64,000 bases of DNA from an uncultured Bacteroidales bacterium. GTDB taxonomy: Bacteria > Bacteroidota > Bacteroidia > Bacteroidales > WCHB1-69. A program made the position numbers and the translations under genes. The stretch is from the NCBI GenBank assembly GCA_900315245.1, contig OMYJ01000001.1, positions 310,001 to 374,000 of the forward strand, in the 5' to 3' direction. Below are positions 24,595 through 32,293 of this stretch, piece after piece (position 1 is the first letter of the stretch; every line of letters begins with the position of its first letter). The notes beneath the pieces are model-generated. The model had not been told where the DNA came from. It ran no database searches and worked only from the letters and a program-made list of their open reading frames with translations.

Positions 24595-26124
24595 ATGGAA
24601 GATATCAAGACCACAACGGATTTGAAAATTCTGATAGCGGAGTGTACGGCATACGACTACAAGGTTGAGTTAGAGGAGCGGAAACCCAAAAGTTGGCTGA
24701 AGAGCGTGAGTGCTTTCGCCAACACTCGTGGCGGTTCGCTTTTCTTCGGCGTTGATAACGATGGTGTCGTCAGAGGTTTGGATGATATTCAACATGTGTG
24801 TGAAGCCATCAGCATACACATCCGTGACCGTATGGACCCGCTGCCCGATGTGGAGATGATTCCGTTAAAAGTGGAGGACAAGATGATTCTGCAGGTGAAA
24901 GTTCACGAAGGCAACTACACACCCTACTATTATGTCGGTGACGGTCAGCGAGTCGCCTATGTGCGCAATGGCGAAGAGAGTTTGCCAGCCACGGCGGAGG
25001 AGATGGTGCGTCTGGTACTGAAAGGCACTAACAGGACGTTCGATTCCCTACGTACGGATTGTAAGACTGAAGATTATTCGTTTGCGTTGCTGGCAAGTAC
25101 ATTCAGGGAACGCACGCAACAGGATTGGGACAAAAAGTATCTGCAATCGTTCGGACTTGTGACAAAAGACGGCTACCTTACGAATGCAGGGATGTTGTTC
25201 ACGGACTATTGTGAGCTCAGCCAGTCGAGGTTGTACTGTACCCGATGGGCGGGACTTGAAAAGGACGATGCGCTGAATGACGCCGAGTATAAGGGGAACA
25301 TCCTGCTGTTGCTGCTTGAAGCGATGAACTTCGTGAAGTCAAGCACACGTAAAGGGTGGGAAAAGTTACCTGACGGCAGAAAGAACAAGCCGGAGTATGC
25401 AGAGAGAGCCGTGCTGGAAGCGTTGGTGAATCATTTCATTCATCGCGATTATACGGTGATAGGAGGCGAAGTGCATCTGGACATCTACGACGACAGATTG
25501 GTGATTACTTCTCCCGGCGGAATGTACAGTGGACAAAAGGTGCAAGACCTTGACATTGAAGAGGTCTCATCTGACAGGCGGAATCCAATATTGGCGGATG
25601 TGATGGCACAGCTGGACTATATGGAGAAGCGAGGCAGCGGATTGAAGCGTATCTGCAATGAGACTCGAAATTTAGAGTCGTATAAGGAGGATAGAAAACC
25701 GATGTTCAAATCCTCTTCCAGCCACTTCATAACTACCATATATTCAATGGAGTATGACCCAGCAGTAACCCAGCAGTCTTCAAGTAGTAATCAAGTAAAT
25801 ACAAATAATAGTACAAGTAATAGTACAAGTAACAGTACAAGTAACAGTACAAGTAACAGTACAAGTAATAGTACAAGTAATAGTACAAGTAATAGTACAA
25901 GTGAGAAAATACTTCGACTGATTCGCGTTATAAAGGAAGAAATGAGCCTTAAGGAGATAATGGCAGTGCTTGATATGAACAGTCGCTCTATGTTTTTGGA
26001 CAACTATCTGACACCGGCTATAAAGGCGGGTCTTGTTAAGAAGACCCAGTCCGATTCGCCCACCAGTCCTACGCAGCGGTATGTACTCACGGAAGAAGGA
26101 AGAAAATTGCTTGAAGATAATTAG
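24595..26124 (+). CDS. AlbA_2 (Schlafen-like) / HATPase_c_4 regulator-like protein with NSTS repeat linker
   Basis: 509 residues. Residues about 18-130 form an AlbA_2/Schlafen-AlbA-type domain (YKVELEERKPKSWLKSVSAFANTRGGSLFFGVDNDGVVRGL). Residues about 250-370 match HATPase_c_4 (AVLEALVNHFIHRDYTVIGGEVHLDIYDDRLVITSPGGM ... MEKRGSGLKRI). A linker of eight NSTS repeats (405-436) leads to a winged-helix-like C-terminus (ILRLIRVIKEEMSLKEIMAVLDMNSRSMFLDNYLTPAIKAGLVKKT...YVLTEEGRKLL). Such proteins are widely annotated as transcriptional regulators or RecG-like ATP-binding proteins; some occur in defence islands. Function here is unproven. First gene of the tRNA-Asp island; GC closer to the host than the genes after it. 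Confidence 0.85.
   Translation: MEDIKTTTDLKILIAECTAYDYKVELEERKPKSWLKSVSAFANTRGGSLFFGVDNDGVVRGLDDIQHVCEAISIHIRDRMDPLPDVEMIPLKVEDKMILQVKVHEGNYTPYYYVGDGQRVAYVRNGEESLPATAEEMVRLVLKGTNRTFDSLRTDCKTEDYSFALLASTFRERTQQDWDKKYLQSFGLVTKDGYLTNAGMLFTDYCELSQSRLYCTRWAGLEKDDALNDAEYKGNILLLLLEAMNFVKSSTRKGWEKLPDGRKNKPEYAERAVLEALVNHFIHRDYTVIGGEVHLDIYDDRLVITSPGGMYSGQKVQDLDIEEVSSDRRNPILADVMAQLDYMEKRGSGLKRICNETRNLESYKEDRKPMFKSSSSHFITTIYSMEYDPAVTQQSSSSNQVNTNNSTSNSTSNSTSNSTSNSTSNSTSNSTSNSTSEKILRLIRVIKEEMSLKEIMAVLDMNSRSMFLDNYLTPAIKAGLVKKTQSDSPTSPTQRYVLTEEGRKLLEDN
25807..25902 (+). repeat. Eight tandem 12-bp units encoding NSTS
   Basis: AA(T/C)AGTACAAGT repeated eight times in frame. A unit of 12 bp keeps the reading frame, so copy-number changes would alter linker length only. 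Third-base variants (AAT, AAC) form blocks, consistent with recent unit duplication. Confidence 0.97.
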
Positions 26125-26178
26125 TTGGAATAGATAAACGACCGAAACAATAAAATTCATACTACAATAATTTAGATT

Positions 26179-27102
26179 ATGTATTGCAAACATTGTGGAA
26201 ACCAAATTGCTGATGATAGCGTTTTCTGCTCAAAGTGTGGAAAACTTGTGATTGAGGCAAATCATCAACCATCCCAAACAGATACAACAAACAATGTGAC
26301 AAATTGGGTTAATACTGGAAATTTACAATGGAAGAAGCCCATCATTGCGAGATATATGCAAATTATTCTTATAGTAATTCTTGGATTGTTATTGTTATAT
26401 CTTTTGTATTGCTTTGTTTCAGGAGGCAATACAGAGCTAATCGGTTATCCAAACAGAAGGATTCACGCATATGCAAATGACCCATGGAGATTAAAAATAC
26501 TCGAATTCACATCCGTATCTATAGAAGAACCTGATTTCGGAGGTGGCTATGGTTTTTTAAGAAGTGATGTGCAAAGAATATTTAGAACGAGGATTTTTTT
26601 ATTGTCGTTACCTATCATTGCTTTAATATGGTTGGTAATTCGATGGATGCAAAACACACGCTTCCCAGGAGGGAAAGATGTAGTACCAAGAGATATTGCT
26701 GACGAAATTGAACTATATAATTGGGATGGCTTCACAAGATATAAATATGTTTTTTTCAAAAAGGACGGAAAATATGGCATTATTGATGCGCGTAACTATT
26801 GTGTAAATGTTCCGGCACGATATGATTCCATCGTATGGCGAATGCCCAATAAAACGTTTGATGTGACAATTGGAGAAGATAAACAAACTCTATCAATCAA
26901 CAAATTGACTAACCCAAGCAAAGATTACAAGACAATTTGTGTTTTAATGACATCAATTACATTAGTTTGCACTATATTCGCAATTATTATTGATGTTACT
27001 TCTTATGAAGACGGAAACGCAGGTGCATACTTTCTTGCTTTTATATTATTTGCTATAATGACCTTCTTCTCATTCTCATTCAAGAATAATAAAGATAAAT
27101 AA
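26179..27102 (+). CDS. Membrane protein with N-terminal zinc ribbon and a WG-repeat-like segment
   Basis: 307 residues. The N-terminus MYCKHCGNQIADDSVFCSKCGK is a zinc_ribbon_2-type finger (C3-C6, C17-C20). TM segments lie near residues 60-80, 138-155, 254-275 and 284-302. Between them, about residues 193-222 (FFKKDGKYGIIDARNYCVNVPARYDSI) resembles a WG repeat (KxGKYGxID...vPxxYDxI). AT-rich composition differs from the host genes. It follows the AlbA_2 gene by 54 bases. Function unknown; zinc-ribbon membrane proteins of this kind often accompany stress or accessory loci. Confidence 0.72.
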   Translation: MYCKHCGNQIADDSVFCSKCGKLVIEANHQPSQTDTTNNVTNWVNTGNLQWKKPIIARYMQIILIVILGLLLLYLLYCFVSGGNTELIGYPNRRIHAYANDPWRLKILEFTSVSIEEPDFGGGYGFLRSDVQRIFRTRIFLLSLPIIALIWLVIRWMQNTRFPGGKDVVPRDIADEIELYNWDGFTRYKYVFFKKDGKYGIIDARNYCVNVPARYDSIVWRMPNKTFDVTIGEDKQTLSINKLTNPSKDYKTICVLMTSITLVCTIFAIIIDVTSYEDGNAGAYFLAFILFAIMTFFSFSFKNNKDK

Positions 27103-27160
27103 TTAAATATAAAACAAATACAAACTAAAGTTGCGCCCGACACGTATTAGGGATAAAAAA

Positions 27161-27628
27161 ATGGCATTCCATTATAGCGATGGTAGTTATGTGGGGGGAT
27201 TCCCCGCTTTCATAGGAGGATTGTTTGGTATAGCAATTTGTTTCGGACTACATTCTGCTGGACTTAACTTTTTTTTGTCTATACTTCTTGGGGCAGCAAT
27301 CCCTATTGGTGTGATGGCTCTAATAAATCTCTCTCCTCCTCAAAACTATAGTAATGATATTATTGGTAAATGGAGAGATTCCGACGATTCTATTAAGCAC
27401 TCAAAGGAAGAACCCATTTATTCGTGGGAGTTTAAAAATGATGGAACGATGATATGTGATTATGGGAGATGCCGTAAAACTTATAACTATGAAATTAAAG
27501 GAAAATTTATAGTGATTGAAGGAGAAAAAAAATTCAAGATAGAATCCTTGTGGGAGAAAATGCTTTTAACTGTTGTGGATTGTAATAGTAGTAGGAGGTA
27601 CCAACTTAAGTATTATGGATATTATTAG
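27161..27628 (+). CDS. Small island membrane protein with lipocalin-like C-terminal domain
   Basis: 155 residues from the ATG at 27161; a TTG 30 bases upstream is rejected because it adds a basic, non-hydrophobic stretch and a poor start. Two hydrophobic segments (GGFPAFIGGLFGIAICFGL and FFLSILLGAAIPIGVMALI) precede a C-terminal beta-rich domain (DIIGKWRDSDDS..., YSWEFKNDGTMICDYG, YNYEIKGKFIVIEGEKKFKIESL) typical of 'lipocalin-like' domains that report how far a value departs from a template (GxW...F..DGt). AT-rich. No function assigned. Confidence 0.65.
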   Translation: MAFHYSDGSYVGGFPAFIGGLFGIAICFGLHSAGLNFFLSILLGAAIPIGVMALINLSPPQNYSNDIIGKWRDSDDSIKHSKEEPIYSWEFKNDGTMICDYGRCRKTYNYEIKGKFIVIEGEKKFKIESLWEKMLLTVVDCNSSRRYQLKYYGYY

Positions 27629-27636
27629 TTACGCAG

Positions 27637-27738
27637 ATGAATAATGTAATAAAACACGCTTATTCCTCAAAAGATAAAAATAGAGCTTTGTATGAATCTC
27701 TGCAAGTAATATTTGATATTTCAGGATTTTTAAAATAA
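27637..27738 (+). CDS. Possible 33-residue peptide in the island
   Basis: ATG at 27637, eight bases after the preceding stop, gives MNNVIKHAYSSKDKNRALYE... ending FLK. No homologue recognised and no clear ribosome-binding site. It may be a remnant or chance frame, but it fills the gap between two real genes and ends 13 bases before the next start. Confidence 0.3.
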   Translation: MNNVIKHAYSSKDKNRALYESLQVIFDISGFLK

Positions 27739-27751
27739 AGATAGTTAAATT

Positions 27752-28711
27752 ATGGTTGTTTTATTAAATCTGATAGGTTTTCTTTTTTATATTGCCGCTT
27801 TTTTATGTGCAATAGGTGTATTTGTGGGTTTCTCTGATAAAACAGGATTCAAAATTGGCATTATCGCTTTGATTGTAGGTATCTTGTTGATATTTGGAGG
27901 TTATTATATTCGTCAAGGAGCTAGCGCATTAGAAAAAAGTGAAATGTTTGCAAAAAGTTTAAGAAATGGGGATAAAGATAAGGTTGTTTGGCAATTTCGC
28001 TCCTTATCAGACAAACAAAAGAATAAGTATATAGAGGATATTTATAACAATTTTTATGGCGATAGTTTTAGCGAAAAGATTTGTTTTATTGAAGATTTCG
28101 ATGAAGAAAGAATCCCATTTGTTATTCAAAAGAAAGAAACTCTTAATAATGACATAGAAGAACTATATTTGCAAGCAGAGAAATCCAATAATCCTGATTC
28201 ATGGCTGTTTTTTTCTTCGCAAGTGCCTGGAATATTTTTCTTAAAGCATGCGAAACCGAAACTTCTTGACAGAGAATTCAGGAAATGGTGTTCTGATGAG
28301 GATGCATGGCAACGGGTTCTACTGATGGATTCTATTGTAATGGCTAAAGAATACCTTTCTCGCTTTGAGAATGGCACACATATTGAGGATGCAAAAAGAA
28401 TCATACTGAATCACTCATTCGATACTTATTCAAATAATAAGCCACCATATAAAATAACAGATAACTTTGATGGAACAACAACACTTTCCATTCAAAACTC
28501 ATCCTCTGTTGAAATAAATGTGAATTATTCTGGAACTTTTGCAAACGGGAATGTTAAAATACCAAGAAATGGAAGTGCGACAGTAACTGTTCCAAATGGA
28601 TATTATAGAATTCATGTAAGTTCATATCAGTCTCGTGCAAAAAGTGAAAATTCGTTGGAAACATTTAGTGGAGGTTATAGGAGTCTTAATTATCACATTG
28701 TTCGGGAATGA
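27752..28711 (+). CDS. Island membrane protein of unknown function (two N-terminal TMs)
   Basis: 319 residues. Two TM segments at about 4-24 and 34-54 (LIGFLFYIAAFLCAIGVFVGF, IGIIALIVGILLIFGGYYI), then a cytoplasmic or periplasmic helical part. A motif AKEYLSRFENGTHIEDAKRII (about 204-224) resembles the 'YLxxFPxGxHxxEAK' element of TPR-like repeats in accessory proteins. The last 85 residues (PPYKITDNFDGTTTLSIQNSSSVEINVNYSG..., PRNGSATVTVPNGYYRIHVSSYQSRAKS) look like a small beta-sandwich. AT-rich; last gene of the island. Confidence 0.65.
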   Translation: MVVLLNLIGFLFYIAAFLCAIGVFVGFSDKTGFKIGIIALIVGILLIFGGYYIRQGASALEKSEMFAKSLRNGDKDKVVWQFRSLSDKQKNKYIEDIYNNFYGDSFSEKICFIEDFDEERIPFVIQKKETLNNDIEELYLQAEKSNNPDSWLFFSSQVPGIFFLKHAKPKLLDREFRKWCSDEDAWQRVLLMDSIVMAKEYLSRFENGTHIEDAKRIILNHSFDTYSNNKPPYKITDNFDGTTTLSIQNSSSVEINVNYSGTFANGNVKIPRNGSATVTVPNGYYRIHVSSYQSRAKSENSLETFSGGYRSLNYHIVRE

Positions 28712-28970
28712 TGATTTATTTCTAATGGAAATAACCAGTTGTTATTCTAACAACTGTCATATGGCAACGAAAAATTATTCTTAAAGCAGCATATGTGGTG
28801 CATTTTTCCCCCTAAAAAAATGCACCGCCACGATAAGAAGGCATCATTCTGCTAACCATTACACCGTGTGTTCATTTAATTGACTGTGCGTATTTTGCTG
28901 GCATCCATTCTTTTGCAACACAATTAAATGAATACAAACAGCTGCAACATTCAAGTGCAATGAACAATCC
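28712..28970. other. Non-coding right end of the island with three stem-loops
   Basis: No gene. Hairpins: CAGTTGTT/AACAACTG (28736-28756); GGTGCATTTTT/AAAAATGCACC (28797-28826); and a 12-bp inverted repeat TTCATTTAATTG (28871-28882) / CAATTAAATGAA (28921-28932) with a 38-nt loop. These could be a 3' terminator region, a small RNA, or recombinase arm-binding sites next to the right attachment site. Confidence 0.6.
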
Positions 28971-28971
28971 A

Positions 28972-28988
28972 AGTCTCGTCCGGTCCGC
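28972..28988 (+). repeat. attR-like 17-bp direct repeat of the tRNA-Asp 3' end
   Basis: Exact copy of 24450-24466, followed by AAAA rather than CA, so the pre-insertion tRNA gene probably did not encode CCA, like the other tRNAs here. Confidence 0.85.
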
Positions 28989-28989
28989 A

Positions 28990-29022
28990 AAAAAAAGAGG
29001 AACGAATGTTCCTCTTTTTTTT
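28990..29022 (+). terminator. Terminator, probably the original tRNA-Asp terminator
   Basis: AAAGAGGAAC / GTTCCTCTTT hairpin with a GAAT loop and nine T, starting directly after the attR repeat. It now terminates the island's transcription. Confidence 0.9.
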
Positions 29023-29068
29023 TCATCGTTTCATCGTTTCATCGTTTCATCGTTTCATCGTCTCATCG
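29021..29068. repeat. Six tandem TTTCATCG octamers
   Basis: Perfect except the last unit (TCTCATCG). On the minus strand the repeat encodes the last residues (DDETMKR) and the stop of the FISUMP gene and continues past it. Related CGATGAA units: 16021, 30990, 41996. Confidence 0.95.
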
Positions 29069-29799
29069 TCCTTCACACACCTTACCGAATGCCCATAACA
29101 TTTGTAAGCCAGATAATTGTATCCTTCGGTCTTGAAATCATAAATGGTGCAGCACCAAGCTTCGATACGACTGAAATTATCGGCACTCCAAAGAGCAGTT
29201 TGTTGGCCGGCATGGTGATAGCCGGTTTCGGTGTAATCGCCTGTGGGGGTGGCGTCAAAGCCGGCAACTGCCTTCGGTTTCGTGTCATAGGGATCCCAAA
29301 GTTGTGTGAACGCTTTCATCATTTCCCCGGCGACAGGATGGCCACCCAAAGTTTGAAAGAGTCTCTCCCATTCACTGTTGTCGGGCAAGTGCCAACCCTC
29401 GGGACAGATTCCGCGAACTGGTTTCGGCAACGGCTTGTTGCTGTTGTGATGGCCAGCGAGATCCAAAGCAGCTGTCCAATTGTATAGCATTCCGAACCGG
29501 CTGTCGCTCGGAATTGCGTAGTATGCGGCAAATTCCGGCTGTGTGGCGGAAAAAGTCGGGTTCACACGCCATCGTTTCCCTGTTGGTGAAGTCACGCACC
29601 GCATATTTTCCGCCATCCAACACTGTGATCCAATCTGCACAGTCCGATATGTGTTGCCTTGATGGTCTTTAACAATCGGGGCGGACGGACAAAAGGAGAA
29701 AAACTGCGTTTGCTCATTCTGAGCCGAAAGAGAAACACTCACAATCAGCACTGTCAATAAAAATATGGTCTGTCTTAAAAGAAAAATAATCTGTTTCAT
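29047..29799 (-). CDS. Exported FISUMP-domain protein
   Basis: 250 residues. Signal peptide/anchor (FLLTVLIVSVSLSAQ) then a 'Fibrobacter succinogenes major paralogous' domain: VKDHQGNTYRTVQIGSQCWMAENMR, GMLYNWTAALD, GICPEGWHLPDNSEWERLFQTLGG, TPTGDYTETGYHHAGQQTALWSAD, and the closing GHSVRCVKD. This domain is common in surface proteins of Bacteroidota and Fibrobacteres; its function is not known. No T9SS sorting domain. Its C-terminal DDETMKR is encoded by octamer repeat DNA, so the tail may be non-native. Confidence 0.85.
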   Translation of the reverse strand: MKQIIFLLRQTIFLLTVLIVSVSLSAQNEQTQFFSFCPSAPIVKDHQGNTYRTVQIGSQCWMAENMRCVTSPTGKRWRVNPTFSATQPEFAAYYAIPSDSRFGMLYNWTAALDLAGHHNSNKPLPKPVRGICPEGWHLPDNSEWERLFQTLGGHPVAGEMMKAFTQLWDPYDTKPKAVAGFDATPTGDYTETGYHHAGQQTALWSADNFSRIEAWCCTIYDFKTEGYNYLAYKCYGHSVRCVKDDETMKR

Positions 29800-29802
29800 A
29801 TA

Positions 29803-29836
29803 ACAAAAAAAAGGAATATTGACAATATTCCTTATG
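29803..29836 (-). terminator. Rho-independent terminator of mreB
   Basis: AAGGAATATT (29811-29820) / AATATTCCTT (29824-29833), T-run on the minus strand, 33 bases past the mreB stop. Confidence 0.9.
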
Positions 29837-29868
29837 AAAAACGATTCGATGAATATTTGAGATTCGAA

Positions 29869-30894
29869 TTAGTATTTAGTCAATGATTCGAATTTATCCA
29901 AATTCTTGAGAGCGATAGCGGTGCCACGGGCAACTGCGCGCAACGGATCCTCCACCACATGCACGGGCAGTTGGGTAATCTTGTTGATACGCTTGTCGAG
30001 ACCGCGTAACAGCGAACCGCCACCTGCCAAATAGATGCCGGTCTTGAAAATATCGGCGGACAACTCAGGCGGAGTCACGTTCAGAGCCTGCATCACTGCA
30101 TCCTCAATAGAATTGATGGAATTGTTAAGGGCAGTCGCAATCTCCTGATAGTTAATCATGATGCTGCGCGGAATACCGTGCACCAAATCACGACCGTAAA
30201 CCTCGTAGTCGGCCGGAGGGTTATCCAAGTGTGTGACAGCCGCACCCACATTGATTTTGATCTGTTCAGCTGTTGGAATACCGATATCAAGGTTGTGCTC
30301 GCGGCGCATAAATTCCTTGATGTCCGTATTAAGTCTGTCACCGGCTACTTGCACGGATTTTTTTGAGGCAATGGAACCCAACGCGATGACAGCAACCTCA
30401 CTGGTACCGCCACCGATATCAATAATCATGTTGCCGTTGGCATCCAAGACATCAATGCCGCTACCAATAGCCGCCGCCATAGGTTCGTAAATCAGACGCA
30501 CCTCTTTGGCACCCGCCTGCTCGGCAGACTCACGCACTGCACGTTCCTCCACTTCGGTGATACCCGAAGGGATGCAGATAATCATCTTCATGGCGGGGGT
30601 GATCAAAGAATGCTTCGTGTTGGTCATTTTGATGAACTCACGCAACATCAACTCCGTAGGCTGGAAGTCTGCGATCACGCCGTTACGCAAAGGACGAACT
30701 GTGTATATCTCGCCAGAGGTTTTACCCTCCATCATCAAAGCTTTCTTACCAACCGCCACCACGGACTTCGTGCGCGAATCTATGGCAATGATGGAAGGTT
30801 CATCAACCACCACCTTGTTATCATGTAAAATGACGGTATTGGCAGTACCTAAATCTATAGCTATCTCTCTGGTAAACAATGAAAACAAACCCAT
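29869..30894 (-). CDS. mreB: Rod-shape determining actin homologue MreB
   Basis: Cytoskeletal ATPase that guides the elongasome (RodA, PBP2, MreC/D). 341 residues. Begins MGLFSLFTREIAIDLGTANTVI (phosphate 1 motif DLGTANT), IDIGGGTSEVAVIALG is phosphate 2, and IYLAGGGSLLRGLDKRI the adenosine motif. It is usually followed by mreC, mreD, pbp2 and rodA, but here it stands alone with its own promoter and terminator, flanked by FISUMP and a CapA-like gene. An additional MreB paralogue elsewhere in the genome is therefore possible. Confidence 0.95.
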   Translation of the reverse strand: MGLFSLFTREIAIDLGTANTVILHDNKVVVDEPSIIAIDSRTKSVVAVGKKALMMEGKTSGEIYTVRPLRNGVIADFQPTELMLREFIKMTNTKHSLITPAMKMIICIPSGITEVEERAVRESAEQAGAKEVRLIYEPMAAAIGSGIDVLDANGNMIIDIGGGTSEVAVIALGSIASKKSVQVAGDRLNTDIKEFMRREHNLDIGIPTAEQIKINVGAAVTHLDNPPADYEVYGRDLVHGIPRSIMINYQEIATALNNSINSIEDAVMQALNVTPPELSADIFKTGIYLAGGGSLLRGLDKRINKITQLPVHVVEDPLRAVARGTAIALKNLDKFESLTKY

Positions 30895-30919
30895 TTTAAA
30901 TCTTCTTTTTATAAACTTG

Positions 30920-30927
30920 CAAAAATA
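30920..30927 (-). promoter_or_regulatory. -7 promoter box (TATTTTTG) of mreB
   Basis: Minus-strand TAnnTTTG, 25 bases before the mreB ATG, in a strongly AT-rich context. Confidence 0.78.
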
Positions 30928-30989
30928 TAAAAATTATTGGTATTGTACGAGATGAATAATAAAAAGTTACATTTTAGAAAGTTAGCGAT

Positions 30990-31034
30990 ATGTTACGATG
31001 AATGACGATGAAAAGCGATGAAGAACGATGAAAT
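30990..31034. repeat. ACGATGAAAA decamer array between mreB and capA
   Basis: Four 10-bp units (ACGATGAATG, ACGATGAAAA, GCGATGAAGA, ACGATGAAAT) between the two divergent promoters. Confidence 0.8.
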
Positions 31035-31077
31035 GAAGACTTGATTTTTGATTCTATTGACTATGCCTTAAAAATAG

Positions 31078-31085
31078 TATTTTTG
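31078..31085 (+). promoter_or_regulatory. -7 promoter box (TATTTTTG) of the CapA-like gene
   Basis: Exact TAnnTTTG followed by CCGTTTC; 41 bases before the chosen ATG. Confidence 0.78.
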
Positions 31086-31126
31086 CCGTTTCAATTTGTG
31101 TTTTCAAAGTGTTAATAATCAGGTTT

Positions 31127-32293
31127 ATGATAATATTATTGTTCCTATTGATATACGGTTTGTTCGCACCGAACGACGGAGCGTGGCTGTTACGGCTCTT
31201 TTCGGAGAAGCCCCATGTGGAGGCTATGCGTGAAGAGTCCGTTCCCGACACCCTGACGCTGATGTTCATCGGAGACGTGATGTCGCACAGCCCGCAGGTG
31301 GATGCCGCACGGTTGGCAGACGGTTCTTACGACTATTCGCCTTGTTACCGTTTTCTTGCACCCTACTTCGCTTCTGCGGATATTTGCATCGCCAATATGG
31401 AGGTACCTTTGGCAGGTTCACCGTACACCGGCTATCCCCAGTTCTCCTGTCCCGACAACATGATGTCGCAACTCTTTGACGCTGGGGTTGATGTCTTCCT
31501 AACCGCCAACAATCATACTTGCGATAAGGGAGCCAAAGGCATCCGCCGCACCATCCACGTCATGGACAGCCTCGGCATCCCGCACACGGGCACCTGGCTC
31601 AACAGCACAGACTATTTCCAGCGTAACCCGTTGATTATCGACAAGAACGGCTTCCGCATCGCTGTGCTGAACTACACCTACGGCACGAACGGCATTCCAG
31701 CTCCCAATCCTTTTATTGTCAATATGTTGGATTCCGTCAACATCTTCAATGACATCGCCACGGCCCGTGCTACCGATGCCGACTATATCATTGTGATGCC
31801 GCACTGGGGCATCGAGTATGAACGGCACCAAAACAAGGCACAGGCAGGCTACGCCCGTTATATGTATGAGTGCGGCGCGGACATGGTCATCGGCGGACAC
31901 CCCCACGTGGTGCAGCCCATCACGCTGGAAAACAGAGATGAACAGGGTGTGGCACAGCGCGTTACAGCATACTCGTTAGGCAATTTCGTCTCCAACCAAC
32001 GCAAACGCTACACCGACGGCGGCATCATCGTCAAATGCACGATTGTGCGCGACACCAACGGTGTGATACGAGTTTCGGATTACGAGTATTTGCCCTATTG
32101 GGTGTATAAAGGAACTTGCCAAGGAAAGTATCAATACCACATCCTTCCAGCTAAACATGCCGTAGAAAACTGCGCATACTATGACATCCACGGCGCAGAT
32201 TCCGTGGCGTTGAATCTATTCTATAACGACACTAAATCACTGATTGACAATGTTCCCGAGTCAAAGTTTGCGTTTACTTCATTGACTCAATAA
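31127..32293 (+). CDS. CapA/PgsA-family metallophosphoesterase-like membrane protein
   Basis: 388 residues from the ATG at 31127, which has AGG four bases upstream; a GTG at 31109 would add six residues. An N-terminal TM anchor (MIILLFLLIYGLFAPND) is followed by the PGA_cap domain: LMFIGDVMSH, ANMEVPLAG, FLTANNHTCDKG, VMPHWGIEY and GGHPHVVQP, i.e. the metal-ligand set of the calcineurin-like fold. Members are named for poly-gamma-glutamate capsule synthesis but most have unknown reactions; no other pgs/cap genes are near. Its 3' end overlaps the next gene tail-to-tail by 20 bases. Confidence 0.87.
   Translation: MIILLFLLIYGLFAPNDGAWLLRLFSEKPHVEAMREESVPDTLTLMFIGDVMSHSPQVDAARLADGSYDYSPCYRFLAPYFASADICIANMEVPLAGSPYTGYPQFSCPDNMMSQLFDAGVDVFLTANNHTCDKGAKGIRRTIHVMDSLGIPHTGTWLNSTDYFQRNPLIIDKNGFRIAVLNYTYGTNGIPAPNPFIVNMLDSVNIFNDIATARATDADYIIVMPHWGIEYERHQNKAQAGYARYMYECGADMVIGGHPHVVQPITLENRDEQGVAQRVTAYSLGNFVSNQRKRYTDGGIIVKCTIVRDTNGVIRVSDYEYLPYWVYKGTCQGKYQYHILPAKHAVENCAYYDIHGADSVALNLFYNDTKSLIDNVPESKFAFTSLTQ

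Larger units (their letters stand above)
24467..28988. mobile_element. 4.5-kb genomic island integrated at tRNA-Asp (no integrase)
   Basis: Bounded by the 17-bp repeats of the tRNA-Asp 3' end. It carries an AlbA_2/HATPase gene (about average GC) followed by three AT-rich genes for membrane proteins and one possible small gene, all on the plus strand, then 260 bases of stem-loops. There is no recombinase, transposase or relaxase, so it is either a remnant or a non-autonomous element moved by an integrase encoded elsewhere. The displaced 3' end of the tRNA at the right border is followed by a good terminator that was probably the original tRNA-Asp terminator. Confidence 0.78.

Noticed and set aside
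25780..26205. Antisense open frame with repeated TCTI residues
   Set aside because: It is produced by the NSTS repeat read on the other strand within the AlbA_2 gene.
29021..29068. Possible CRISPR array from the regular octamers
   Set aside because: Units are contiguous 8-mers without spacers and no cas gene is present; it is a simple tandem repeat.
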